Part shown: in pieces, positions 7,190 through 14,522 of the stretch
How positions within the stretch are numbered: position 1 is the first letter of the stretch
Layout: every line of letters starts with the position of its first letter
Origin: an uncultured Bacteroidota bacterium
GTDB taxonomy: Bacteria > Bacteroidota > Bacteroidia > Bacteroidales > P3
Reading direction: 5' to 3'
Length of the DNA stretch: 14,533 nucleotides
Assembly (NCBI GenBank): GCA_900546465.1
Contig: URCX01000032.1
Span: 1-14,533 of the forward strand
Translations under genes and position numbers: made by a program
Notes under the pieces: generated by a model
Seen by the model: the letters and a program-made list of their open reading frames with translations, nothing else
The model's database searches: none
Told to the model about the DNA's origin: nothing

Positions 7190-8845
7190 TTATTTACTCA
7201 ATATTTTCTTGTATTCTGTTTCGTTATTCAGCAATTCGATTGCTTTTTTCAACTCATTATCATGATTTAATAAGGCTTCCACTCTGCCTTTTTGAAAATA
7301 ATATCTGGAAACTATCTCTCCGAGAAGCAGAGTCTTTATTTCGTTCTTGAATTTGTAGATGTCGTTCTTTTTGTCTTCCGCAAGCTCGTTCTTTATCCGC
7401 TTTATTTCTTCCATGGTTGCGGCATTGACATGTTCTCTTTCGGCTACGGAAAGCAATGTTTCCATTGATTTCTCGCTTGCTGTGGTATAGCTGTAATCCT
7501 TATCTTTTAGGAAAGAAATAAAGTCCTCGTAAATCTCATCTGTTATCTCAAATTCTCCGGCAGGAGCTATTGATGGGTGCTTTCTTACAAACTCTGTGGC
7601 ATAATCAAAGTAAAGATACTTGCTTATAAGTGAGATTGCAATATTGGAAATGTATTCGGGTTCTATGAAAACATCGGGTTCTATTCCCGAACCTGCATAT
7701 ACGGTTCTCCCGTTCTTGGTTTTGAAAGCTGTTTTCAAAGAATCAGGAATCTTTGTGGCTCTTCCATATTCGTCTCTATGTGAATAATCAATGGCTTGAA
7801 TGCATCTGCCGCTCGGAATGTAATATTTGGATTCTGTAACTTTCATTTGAGCATTATAGACCAACGGAACAACGGTTTGAACAAGTCCTTTGCCGAAGGA
7901 ACGTTCCCCCATTATGACAGCTCTGTCCAAATCCTGTAAACTGCCTGCCACAATCTCGGAAGCAGAAGCCGAAGATGCATCGATCAAAACAATAAGCGGA
8001 ATATCAGGAGCGAAAGCCTTTTGTGTTGTTCTGAAAGTGTTGCTTTTGACAATGTCCTTCGCTTTCTTGCTTACGACGATTTGTCCTTTTTCGACAAAAA
8101 TATTTACAATATCCACCGCCTCATTCAGCAGTCCGCCGCCATTTCCTCTAAGGTCAAGAACCAATGCTTCTGCCCCTTTGGCTTTGAGCTGTCTGCATGC
8201 TTCCAATACATTTTTTGCAGCATTCTTTGTAAACTCATCTAATTTGATGTAGCCCGTTTTATCACTCAGCATACCGGAATAGGATACGTTCGGGAGTTGG
8301 ATTTCTTCTCGTTTTAATTTTTTGTCTATGCGTTTCCCGTTACGGTCTATGCTTATCTCCAGATCTGTTCCTGCCTGTCCTCTCAATTTCTCGCTGACTT
8401 GATCGCTGGTTTTGCCCTCACAACTCTCTCCGTTGATTTTCAGAATAACATCGCCTGCCATAAGACCTGCCTTTTGTGCAGGAAGATTTTCGTAAGGTTC
8501 GGAAATAATGGTTTGTTTGTTCTTATAATGAACCAAAGCCCCTATTCCGCCATATTGTCCCAAGAGTTGCAGTTTCACATTCTCCATATCCGACTCGGGA
8601 TAGAAGTTTGTATAAGGGTCAAGCTTCAATAGCATTGCATCTATTGCCGTTTTGGTCAGTTCTCCTGCATTCAGCTCATCTACATAATTTGAATTTAGAG
8701 CTTTGAAAACAGAACCGAAAGTCTCTATGGCTTTGTTTATCTCAAAATAATTGTCTTCATTATTCCTCGTTTGAGCATAAAGAGAGCCGGCTATCGAGCA
8801 AATAATCATTGCAAAAAAGCAAATGGAAATCCGTGATGTCCTCAT
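7190..8845 (-). CDS. S41-family C-terminal processing peptidase with PDZ domain
   Basis: Periplasmic serine protease of the CtpA/Prc/tail-specific type, which trims or degrades proteins from their C-termini. At 551 residues it has a signal peptide ending SLYAQ at about 25, a PDZ domain at about 85-175 (GGIGALVHYKN, then PAQKAGLMAGDVILKINGE), the S41 core with VLDLRGNGGGLLNEAVD, and a Ser/Lys dyad: Ser294 in ASSASASEI and Lys319 in GERSFGKG, spaced 25 residues as in characterised CtpA enzymes. A C-terminal helical region of about 150 residues follows. I chose the ATG at 8845, not an upstream start at 8911, because the signal peptide begins there and a TATCTTTG promoter box lies between the two. 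It heads the minus-strand operon and is divergent from ppiD. Physiological substrates are unknown. Confidence 0.92.
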   Translation of the reverse strand: MRTSRISICFFAMIICSIAGSLYAQTRNNEDNYFEINKAIETFGSVFKALNSNYVDELNAGELTKTAIDAMLLKLDPYTNFYPESDMENVKLQLLGQYGGIGALVHYKNKQTIISEPYENLPAQKAGLMAGDVILKINGESCEGKTSDQVSEKLRGQAGTDLEISIDRNGKRIDKKLKREEIQLPNVSYSGMLSDKTGYIKLDEFTKNAAKNVLEACRQLKAKGAEALVLDLRGNGGGLLNEAVDIVNIFVEKGQIVVSKKAKDIVKSNTFRTTQKAFAPDIPLIVLIDASSASASEIVAGSLQDLDRAVIMGERSFGKGLVQTVVPLVYNAQMKVTESKYYIPSGRCIQAIDYSHRDEYGRATKIPDSLKTAFKTKNGRTVYAGSGIEPDVFIEPEYISNIAISLISKYLYFDYATEFVRKHPSIAPAGEFEITDEIYEDFISFLKDKDYSYTTASEKSMETLLSVAEREHVNAATMEEIKRIKNELAEDKKNDIYKFKNEIKTLLLGEIVSRYYFQKGRVEALLNHDNELKKAIELLNNETEYKKILSK

Positions 8846-8870
8846 GATTTTAGATGATTTAATTTCGGCA

Positions 8871-8878
8871 CAAAGATA
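8871..8878 (-). promoter_or_regulatory. Bacteroidota -7 promoter box for the S41 protease operon
   Basis: On the minus strand this reads TATCTTTG, matching the Bacteroidota sigma consensus TAnnTTTG, 25 bases before the chosen ATG at 8845. I could not identify a convincing TTTG -33 element at the usual spacing; the upstream bases are only T-rich. Confidence 0.6.
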
Positions 8879-8951
8879 GGCAAACGCCAAAGAAAAACAT
8901 TGGGAAAACAAGTTTTTTTCTCAAATATTTTCATCTTCAGAATTTTCTTCC

Positions 8952-8959
8952 TACTTTTG
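8952..8959 (+). promoter_or_regulatory. Bacteroidota -7 promoter box for ppiD
   Basis: TACTTTTG matches TAnnTTTG, with a TTTTC element 19 bases upstream as a weak -33 candidate. It is 57 bases before the ppiD ATG at 9017, and its position inside the longer open frame starting at 8900 argues against that upstream start. Confidence 0.6.
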
Positions 8960-9016
8960 CAAGTCGGAATTTACCGTGAAATCATTAACAATAACGATAA
9001 ACAAAGTAGAGAGAAA

Positions 9017-11146
9017 ATGGCTATAATTGGTAGAATCAGAAAGAAAGCAGGACTTGCTGTAGCACTTATTACAGTGGCAATTCTGGCATTTATTTTCAGT
9101 GATTTATGGAAACGCAATGCCGGAGACAGACCAACAAAATTAGCAACTGTGAATGGCGTGGATATTTCATTTGCCGAGTATGAAAGAGCAGTGAAAAATG
9201 CGGAAGATAACATGAAACAGCAATATGGTATTGCAAATCTTTCACAGGAACAAAGTTTCGCTGCAAAGCAACAAGCATATCAAAGTTTGCTTTCTCAGAA
9301 ACTATTGCATCAGGAATGCCTTAACTTAGGTCTTGGAGTGTCTGAGGATGAGATGAACGACATGTTCTTTGGCGATTTCATACCTGTAATTGTAAGACAA
9401 AACTTTTCCGATCCAAAGACAGGACAATACAATTCTCAGGCGATAAAACAATACATTGCTCAATTCGATAAGTTGCCGGAAGAACAAAAAGCAAGTTGGA
9501 ATGAATTTGAAAGATACGTCAAAGAATCAAGACTTCAAGAAAAATATACAGGACTTGTCGCAAGCAGTTTCTATATGCCGAAGAAAATTGCAGAACATAT
9601 GAGCGATGTATATAATAAGGTAAGCGATTCGAGATATGTTGTATTGCCTTATCAATCTGTGGAAGATAATACGATAAAAGTAACCGATGAGGATTACAAA
9701 AAGTATTACGAAGAACACAAGAACGAATATAAGTTGTATGAACCGATAAGAGACTTGGAGTTTGTTAAATTCTCGGTTCAGCCTTCCCCTGCCGATGTAA
9801 AAGCAATCAATGATTCGGTAGTCAAGACATATGCAGAATTTCAAACATTAAGCAATACGGATATTCCTGCTTTCGTATCCGGTTCTTCAGATAGAATTTA
9901 TGACAGTACTTTCTACAAAATAGACGATTTGAAGAGCCTGTTTGCAGATTCCATACTTGCAGGCAAGAAAACAGGAGACTTCATTGCACCATTCCAACAA
10001 GGAGCCAACTGGATAATGGCAAAGGTAACAGATATTCAAAGCCGCCCCGATTCGGTTAGATTCTCACAAATTCTTATTCTGAATAACAAAGCTTCCAAAG
10101 AGATAAAGCGTACACCGGAACAAGCAAAGCATCTTGCGGATAGTTTGTGCGGAGTGTTCAAAGCGAATTCCGATTTATTTGAGCAAAGCGTAGTGAAATA
10201 TTCCGATGACCCCGAAGCAAAAAACAGTTTCGGCGATTCGCAATGGATAATGGACGGACAACTTCAATCCGAACTTTATAACCAAATAAGGAATACGAAC
10301 ATCGGAGGAGTATTTGTCTATGATTTGCCTAATGAAGTTGGGCATTACGTGATAAAATTGAAAGAAAAGACAGAACCAAAGACCAAGATGCAACTTGCAA
10401 TGATAGTGATGGAAGTCAGAGCAAGCGACAAAACAATCAATGAAATAAAGGATAAAGCCGATATATTCCTTGGTGCATCTAAGAGTTTGGCTGATATGAA
10501 AGCACAAGCACAAAAACAAAACATCAATATCTTATCTTCAAGTGTAAGAGAGATGGATTACCAACTGAGCGGAACACCTTATTGCAGGGAAATCGTAAGA
10601 TGGGCATTCAATAAAGACACAAAGAAAGGAGATGTTGCTCCTGAGGTTTATCAATTAACAGATATGTTCATTGTTGTCGGCTTGAAAGATGTGAAAGAAA
10701 AAGGTATTCTTTCTCTTGAACAAGTTAAGCCTTATATAGAATCACAAGTTAAGATTGAGAAGAAAGCACAAGTGTTAATGCAAAAAGCCGAGAAGTTGCA
10801 GGCAAACAACAAAACAATAGAGACTTTCGCTACAAGTGCAAACTCACAGATTGATTCTGCAATGAGTGTTGACTTTTCATCACCTTACTTTGCAGCAGCA
10901 GGTCCCGAAATGAGAATTATAGGCAATCTGTCCGCAGTCAAGAAAACAGGAATGCAAAAACCTATCAAAGGATTTAACGGAATATATGTCGTAAATGTAG
11001 ATAGAATATATACGAGACCTACAAAAGAAAATGCAAGCCTTATACAGCAGCAATACAAAACAAGAGCAATGCAAAAGACTCAAATGACAATGCAGGTATT
11101 GCAAATGCAGGCTGACATAAAGAATTATTTCACGATATTCTATTAG
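9017..11146 (+). CDS. ppiD: PpiD-like membrane-anchored periplasmic peptidylprolyl isomerase / chaperone (SurA_N, PpiC)
   Basis: Folding factor for proteins leaving the Sec translocon, anchored in the inner membrane facing the periplasm. The 709-residue protein starts with a short basic cytoplasmic tail (MAIIGRIRKKAG) and one membrane helix (about 12-30), then a SurA/PpiD N-terminal chaperone region (VNGVDISFAEYE near 45-56, followed by helical segments). A PpiC/parvulin domain lies at about 344-455 (VRFSQILIL, then NTNIGGVFVYDLPNEVGHYVIKL). A further degenerate PpiC-like region and a helical C-terminus follow (REIVRWAFN, then YQLTDMFIVVGLKDVKEKG). Length and order match Bacteroidota PpiD homologues. 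An in-frame start at 8900 would place the promoter box inside the gene and add a non-conserved hydrophobic leader, so I reject it. Whether isomerase activity is retained cannot be told. Confidence 0.9.
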   Translation: MAIIGRIRKKAGLAVALITVAILAFIFSDLWKRNAGDRPTKLATVNGVDISFAEYERAVKNAEDNMKQQYGIANLSQEQSFAAKQQAYQSLLSQKLLHQECLNLGLGVSEDEMNDMFFGDFIPVIVRQNFSDPKTGQYNSQAIKQYIAQFDKLPEEQKASWNEFERYVKESRLQEKYTGLVASSFYMPKKIAEHMSDVYNKVSDSRYVVLPYQSVEDNTIKVTDEDYKKYYEEHKNEYKLYEPIRDLEFVKFSVQPSPADVKAINDSVVKTYAEFQTLSNTDIPAFVSGSSDRIYDSTFYKIDDLKSLFADSILAGKKTGDFIAPFQQGANWIMAKVTDIQSRPDSVRFSQILILNNKASKEIKRTPEQAKHLADSLCGVFKANSDLFEQSVVKYSDDPEAKNSFGDSQWIMDGQLQSELYNQIRNTNIGGVFVYDLPNEVGHYVIKLKEKTEPKTKMQLAMIVMEVRASDKTINEIKDKADIFLGASKSLADMKAQAQKQNINILSSSVREMDYQLSGTPYCREIVRWAFNKDTKKGDVAPEVYQLTDMFIVVGLKDVKEKGILSLEQVKPYIESQVKIEKKAQVLMQKAEKLQANNKTIETFATSANSQIDSAMSVDFSSPYFAAAGPEMRIIGNLSAVKKTGMQKPIKGFNGIYVVNVDRIYTRPTKENASLIQQQYKTRAMQKTQMTMQVLQMQADIKNYFTIFY

Positions 11147-11167
11147 AGCAAACAAAAGCAATATTGC

Positions 11168-11203
11168 AAGACGGAGGAATATTCTTTCCTCCGTCTTTGT
11201 TTT
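11168..11203 (+). terminator. Intrinsic terminator after ppiD
   Basis: A perfect 12-base-pair stem (AAGACGGAGGAA at 11168-11179 against TTCCTCCGTCTT at 11186-11197) with a 6-base loop is followed by TTTGTTTTTAT. It lies 21 bases after the ppiD stop and separates it from the DUF1573 operon. Confidence 0.9.
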
Positions 11204-11278
11204 TATGCAGATCGGCAATAATGAAACAACGATGCACGAAAAAGAACATTTTTTTTTCATGATATGAAACTAATGTTG

Positions 11279-11286
11279 TAACTTTG
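11279..11286 (+). promoter_or_regulatory. Bacteroidota -7 promoter box for the DUF1573 operon
   Basis: TAACTTTG matches TAnnTTTG, with TTTTC 20 bases upstream as a possible -33 element. It lies 25 bases before the ATG at 11312, so the open frame's upstream TTG at 11291 would sit at or before the transcription start and is unlikely to be used. Confidence 0.65.
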
Positions 11287-11311
11287 CCCGTTGTTACGGA
11301 AAAACAGAGGA

Positions 11312-11761
11312 ATGATGAACCTTTACGGTATTAGAAGCATTCAAAATACAATCTTTGCCATTGCCGTTGTCGCAATGGTGTTGTTGCCTGCTCTTGCCTC
11401 GGCTCAAAGTGATGTCGTTGCGGATAATGAACGTTATGCCATTGCAAAATTCGACAAACTGTCACATGACTTCGGTGAAATAGAAAGAGGAACGGAGGCT
11501 GTGGCAATATTCACCATTACAAATCAAGGTCAAGCCCCTTTGGTTGTAGAGAATGTAAAAGTTTCCTGCGGTTGTACCATTGTGAAATGGAATAGTGAAC
11601 CCGTTATGCCGCAAGATACCATACAGATAAAAGTCAGCTATAATTCCAACATAGTCGGAGAAATAAAGCGGAGTGTCGTTGTAAAAACCAATGACCACAA
11701 ACAAAAGCGAACACTACTGCTTATCACCGGTGATGTCAAAGATGAAGAAATCGAGGAATAG
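11312..11761 (+). CDS. Exported DUF1573 domain protein (first of a tandem pair)
   Basis: A 149-residue protein of the DUF1573 family, common in Bacteroidota and without an assigned function. After a signal peptide (hydrophobic core AIAVVAMVLLPAL, ending ASAQ) it is essentially one beta-sandwich domain: KFDKLSHDFGEIERG, then FTITNQGQAPLVV, the family hallmark SCGCT, PVMPQDTIQIKVSYN, and a final strand LLLITGDV. An acidic tail (KDEEIEE) closes it. Two adjacent ATGs (11312, 11315) are possible starts; AGAGG at 11306-11310 is better spaced for the second. The next gene starts 24 bases after the stop and encodes a clear paralogue. The CGC pair could bind metal or form a disulphide, but that is speculation. 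Confidence 0.85.
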   Translation: MMNLYGIRSIQNTIFAIAVVAMVLLPALASAQSDVVADNERYAIAKFDKLSHDFGEIERGTEAVAIFTITNQGQAPLVVENVKVSCGCTIVKWNSEPVMPQDTIQIKVSYNSNIVGEIKRSVVVKTNDHKQKRTLLLITGDVKDEEIEE

Positions 11762-11785
11762 TTATAAACGTAAAAACATACAAAG

Positions 11786-12193
11786 ATGAAGAGATTTATT
11801 TCAACATTGGTTTTGGTGTTTGCTTTCATATTCGGAGCAAATGCACAAACGCAAAAAACAGAACAGAAATCCAATGCCGCACAAGCTGAAATCACGTTTG
11901 AGAAATTGGAACACGACTATGGTGAAGTCCAACAAGGCGGAAACGGGGTAACGGAATTCAAGTACACCAACACAGGAAAAGTACCGTTGGTGCTTTCAAA
12001 AGTACGTTCTTCCTGCGGTTGCACGGTTCCTTCATGGAGTAAAGAACCCCTAATGCCGGGACAATCTGCTTCAATCACCGTTAAGTACAATACAAACAAT
12101 GTCGGTCCGATTAACAAATCCGTAACGGTGGAATCAAATGCCTCAAACAGCAGGGTTATTCTGAAAATCAAAGGAACAGTAATAAAGAAATAA
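11786..12193 (+). CDS. Exported DUF1573 domain protein (second of a tandem pair)
   Basis: A 135-residue paralogue of the preceding protein. Signal peptide MKRFISTLVLVFAFIFGANAQ, then a short polar linker (TQKTEQKSNAAQ) and a single DUF1573 domain with the same landmarks in the same order: FEKLEHDYGEVQQG, FKYTNTGKVPLVL, SCGCT, EPLMPGQSASITVKYN, and a final strand ILKIKGTV, followed by two lysines. It lacks the acidic tail of its neighbour and ends basic instead. Flanking gaps of 24 and 25 bases, A-rich and without a Shine-Dalgarno or promoter box, place it in one transcript with both neighbours. The pair looks like a local duplication followed by divergence. Function unknown; probably periplasmic or surface-exposed. 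Confidence 0.87.
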   Translation: MKRFISTLVLVFAFIFGANAQTQKTEQKSNAAQAEITFEKLEHDYGEVQQGGNGVTEFKYTNTGKVPLVLSKVRSSCGCTVPSWSKEPLMPGQSASITVKYNTNNVGPINKSVTVESNASNSRVILKIKGTVIKK

Positions 12194-12218
12194 TAAACAC
12201 AAAAATACAAAAAGCGTA

Positions 12219-13418
12219 ATGCCACAAATATCGAAAAAAGGCACAATACTTCCGGCTTCGGCAATAAGAAAATTGGTGCCTTATGCAGAAGCCGCCAAGG
12301 CAAAAGGAATAAAGGTATATCACCTCAATATAGGACAACCCGACATTGAAACACCGAAAGGAGCAGTAGATGCACTTCGTAAAGCAGAGATGAATGTCGT
12401 TGCCTATACCCATTCGGCAGGAAACCTTTCTTACAGACAACGTCTTTGCGAATACTATGCAAAGCACAATATCAATATAACCCCTGACGAAATCGTTGTA
12501 ACCAATGGAGGAAGCGAAGCACTTCAATTTGCATTCACCATCTGCTGCAATCCGGGCGATGAAGTATTGATACCTGAACCATATTACACAAATTACAACT
12601 CTTTTGCCATACTTTCCGACACAGTAATAAAGACCATACCATCTACAATAGATAATGGTTTCGCTCTTCCGCCAATCGAGGAATTTGAAAAAGCAATCAC
12701 ACCCAAGACAAGAGCAATCATGGTCTGCAACCCTAATAACCCTACCGGTTACCTTTATACCAAAGAAGAATTGCAGTCTTTGGCAAAATTGGCAAAGAAA
12801 CACGACCTCTTCCTCTTCGCAGATGAAGTTTACAGAGAGTTCTGCTACGATGGCAGAAAGCACTTCTCCGTAATGGAATTGGACGAAATCTCAAACAATG
12901 TCATACTTTTGGACTCTGTAAGTAAGAGATACTCTGCTTGTGGAGCCAGAGTAGGAGTCATAATCTCAAAAAATAAAGAGGTAATGACTTCCGCATTGAG
13001 AATGGGACAAGCAAGACTATGTCCGCCTTACTTCGGACAAATCTTTGCAGAAGCAGCCGTAGATACACCGAAAGAATACTTCGACAAAGTAGCAGCAGAA
13101 TACGACAGCAGACGTAAAACATTGATAAATGCAGTAAACAAAATCCCCGGCTGTCGCTGTCCTATGCCTACCGGAGCATTCTACTCAATTATAGAAATGC
13201 CGATAGACGACTCTGATAAGTTCTGCGAATGGTTATTGAAAGACTTCTCCTATAACGGAGCCACAGTAATGCTTGCACCCGCCACAGGCTTTTATTCAAA
13301 CCCTGAAAAAGGTAGAAAACAAGCCAGAATGGCATACGTCTTAAAAGAAGAAGACCTTATTGCAGCAGTAAAATGCTTGGAAGAAGCCTTGAAAATATAT
13401 CCCGGAAAAACAATCTAA
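12219..13418 (+). CDS. Pyridoxal-phosphate-dependent aminotransferase, class I/II (aspartate aminotransferase-like)
   Basis: Cytoplasmic fold-type I PLP enzyme moving an amino group between an amino acid and a 2-oxo acid. The 399 residues carry the full set of landmarks: LNIGQPDIETP near 37-47, NPNNPTG at 171-177, Asp202 and Tyr205 in FADEVYREF (cofactor ring contacts), the Schiff-base Lys236 in DSVSKRYSACGARVG, and Arg370 in QARMAYV as the expected carboxylate-binding arginine. No residue needed for catalysis appears to be missing. Aspartate/2-oxoglutarate is the likely substrate pair by family resemblance, but related enzymes use aromatic amino acids, alanine or others, so no gene symbol is given. 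It is the third gene of the DUF1573 transcript, 25 bases after the second DUF1573 gene, and is followed by a strong terminator. The link to the exported neighbours is not obvious. Confidence 0.92.
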   Translation: MPQISKKGTILPASAIRKLVPYAEAAKAKGIKVYHLNIGQPDIETPKGAVDALRKAEMNVVAYTHSAGNLSYRQRLCEYYAKHNINITPDEIVVTNGGSEALQFAFTICCNPGDEVLIPEPYYTNYNSFAILSDTVIKTIPSTIDNGFALPPIEEFEKAITPKTRAIMVCNPNNPTGYLYTKEELQSLAKLAKKHDLFLFADEVYREFCYDGRKHFSVMELDEISNNVILLDSVSKRYSACGARVGVIISKNKEVMTSALRMGQARLCPPYFGQIFAEAAVDTPKEYFDKVAAEYDSRRKTLINAVNKIPGCRCPMPTGAFYSIIEMPIDDSDKFCEWLLKDFSYNGATVMLAPATGFYSNPEKGRKQARMAYVLKEEDLIAAVKCLEEALKIYPGKTI

Positions 13419-13445
13419 GGATAAAAATCAGGCATACATAAACAC

Positions 13446-13483
13446 AAAGGTGGTGATGAATGATTCATTACCACCTTTTTATT
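13446..13483 (+). terminator. Intrinsic terminator after the aminotransferase
   Basis: AAAGGTGGT (13446-13454) pairs perfectly with ACCACCTTT (13470-13478); the stem extends through a G-U pair and ATGA/TCAT to a small AT-rich loop, and a TTTTTATTT tract follows. It lies 28 bases after the stop. The remainder of the gap to 13638 shows no gene or convincing motif. Confidence 0.88.
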
Positions 13484-13638
13484 TGCCGAAAAAGCATTCC
13501 GATTTCAATGAAAGGGCGTTTTGGTTTGGTGCCTCAAGTATCTGATTTTTTAATTTGAGTACTATGAACGAAAAAACAGAACAGTAAAAACAAAGAAAAA
13601 ATCTGAGCATATTCTTCTTTTATTTCGCAGAATAGTGC

Positions 13639-13646
13639 TACCTTTG
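13639..13646 (+). promoter_or_regulatory. Bacteroidota -7 promoter box for the SUMF1-like gene
   Basis: TACCTTTG matches TAnnTTTG and lies 30 bases before the ATG at 13677. The bases about 20 upstream are T-rich (TTCTTCTTTTATTTC) but show no clear TTTG. Confidence 0.6.
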
Positions 13647-13676
13647 CATTAACCGGAAACATAAAATATAAGAATA

Positions 13677-14522
13677 ATGAAGAAATTAAGACTTTACTTA
13701 TTTTGCATGTTCGTTTTTGTCGGTCTATGTGTCCTTTTTGAAGCATGCAGTCAGCGAAATGCAAGTGCGTTGGCAAATATAAGTGCTTCAAAAGAGGGAA
13801 ATAATACTCCGGATACCGAGATTTTGACGATTAACGTCAAAGGTGTAGAATTTAAGATGGTGAAAGTAGAAGGTGGAACGTTTTTAATGGGTTCTATATG
13901 GGAGGAAGAACAAGGCATTCCTTACGGATATATTTACCCGAATAAGTATCAAGTAACCTTATCAGACTATTATATTGGACAAACCGAAGTAACACAAGCT
14001 CTTTGGGAGGCTGTAATGGGTAATAATCCGTCTAGATTTAATGGAAATAATCAACGACCTGTTGAAAATGTCTCTTGGTATGATTGTCAGGAGTTCATAA
14101 AAGAATTGAACAGCCTTACAGGAATGATTTTTCGTCTTCCGACAGAAGCAGAATGGGAATTTGCAGCGAGGGGCGGCAACAAAAGCAAAGGCTATAGATA
14201 CAGCGGAAGTAATACCGCAAGAAAGGTTGCCTGCTATAAAGAAAAAGGGGGAACTATGCCTGTTGCAACAAAGAAAGCCAATGAACTTGGATTATATGAT
14301 ATGAGTGGAAATGTATCCGAATTTTGTAACGATTATTGGCATTTTGCATATCCAAAAGAACCGCAAACAAATCCGCAAGGAGTCGAAACGGGAACAGATC
14401 GTGTAATTCGCGGAGGAAATTATTTTTCCTGTTATAACTTAGAAAGTCTGAGACCCTCGGGCAGAGAAGGTCATACACCTAAACTGCATAAAGCATACGT
14501 GGGGTTTCGTCTCGCTCTTTAA
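13677..14522 (+). CDS. Secreted SUMF1/FGE-sulfatase-domain protein, probably lipid-anchored and non-catalytic
   Basis: A 281-residue protein with an N-terminal export signal (residues 1-24) ending LFEAC; Cys24 is a possible lipidation site, although Phe and Glu at -3 and -2 are a poor lipobox. From about 60 onward it is one FGE-sulfatase (SUMF1) domain: MVKVEGGTFLMGS, YYIGQTEVTQALWEAVMG, NPSRFNG, PVENVSWYDCQEFI, FRLPTEAEWEFAARGG, ELGLYDMSGNVSEFC, RVIRGGNYFSC and a C-terminal GFRLAL. Aligned by eye on RGG with human FGE, the two active-site cysteines (SYCYRYRC) fall on Glu and Ser, so formylglycine formation is unlikely. Many Bacteroidota proteins with this fold, including GldK/GldJ of gliding and type IX secretion, are structural; this one is too short and dissimilar for me to assign to either. 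It is monocistronic as far as visible, with its own promoter. Confidence 0.87.
   Translation: MKKLRLYLFCMFVFVGLCVLFEACSQRNASALANISASKEGNNTPDTEILTINVKGVEFKMVKVEGGTFLMGSIWEEEQGIPYGYIYPNKYQVTLSDYYIGQTEVTQALWEAVMGNNPSRFNGNNQRPVENVSWYDCQEFIKELNSLTGMIFRLPTEAEWEFAARGGNKSKGYRYSGSNTARKVACYKEKGGTMPVATKKANELGLYDMSGNVSEFCNDYWHFAYPKEPQTNPQGVETGTDRVIRGGNYFSCYNLESLRPSGREGHTPKLHKAYVGFRLAL

Noticed and set aside
8846..8911. N-terminal extension of the S41 protease to 8911
   Set aside because: It would precede the signal peptide with 22 residues and contain the TATCTTTG promoter box; the ATG at 8845 fits an exported protein.
8900..9016. N-terminal extension of ppiD to 8900
   Set aside because: It adds an extra hydrophobic leader before the typical MAIIGRIRKKAG start and covers the promoter box at 8952-8959.
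12168..12863. Minus-strand open frame of 231 codons opposite the aminotransferase
   Set aside because: The plus strand encodes a complete PLP enzyme with every expected residue; the antisense frame is Cys/Phe/Tyr-rich and has no recognisable motif.
13528..13562. Possible hairpin CTCAA...TTGAG between the aminotransferase and SUMF1-like genes
   Set aside because: Only five base pairs with a long loop; not distinguishable from chance in AT-rich DNA.
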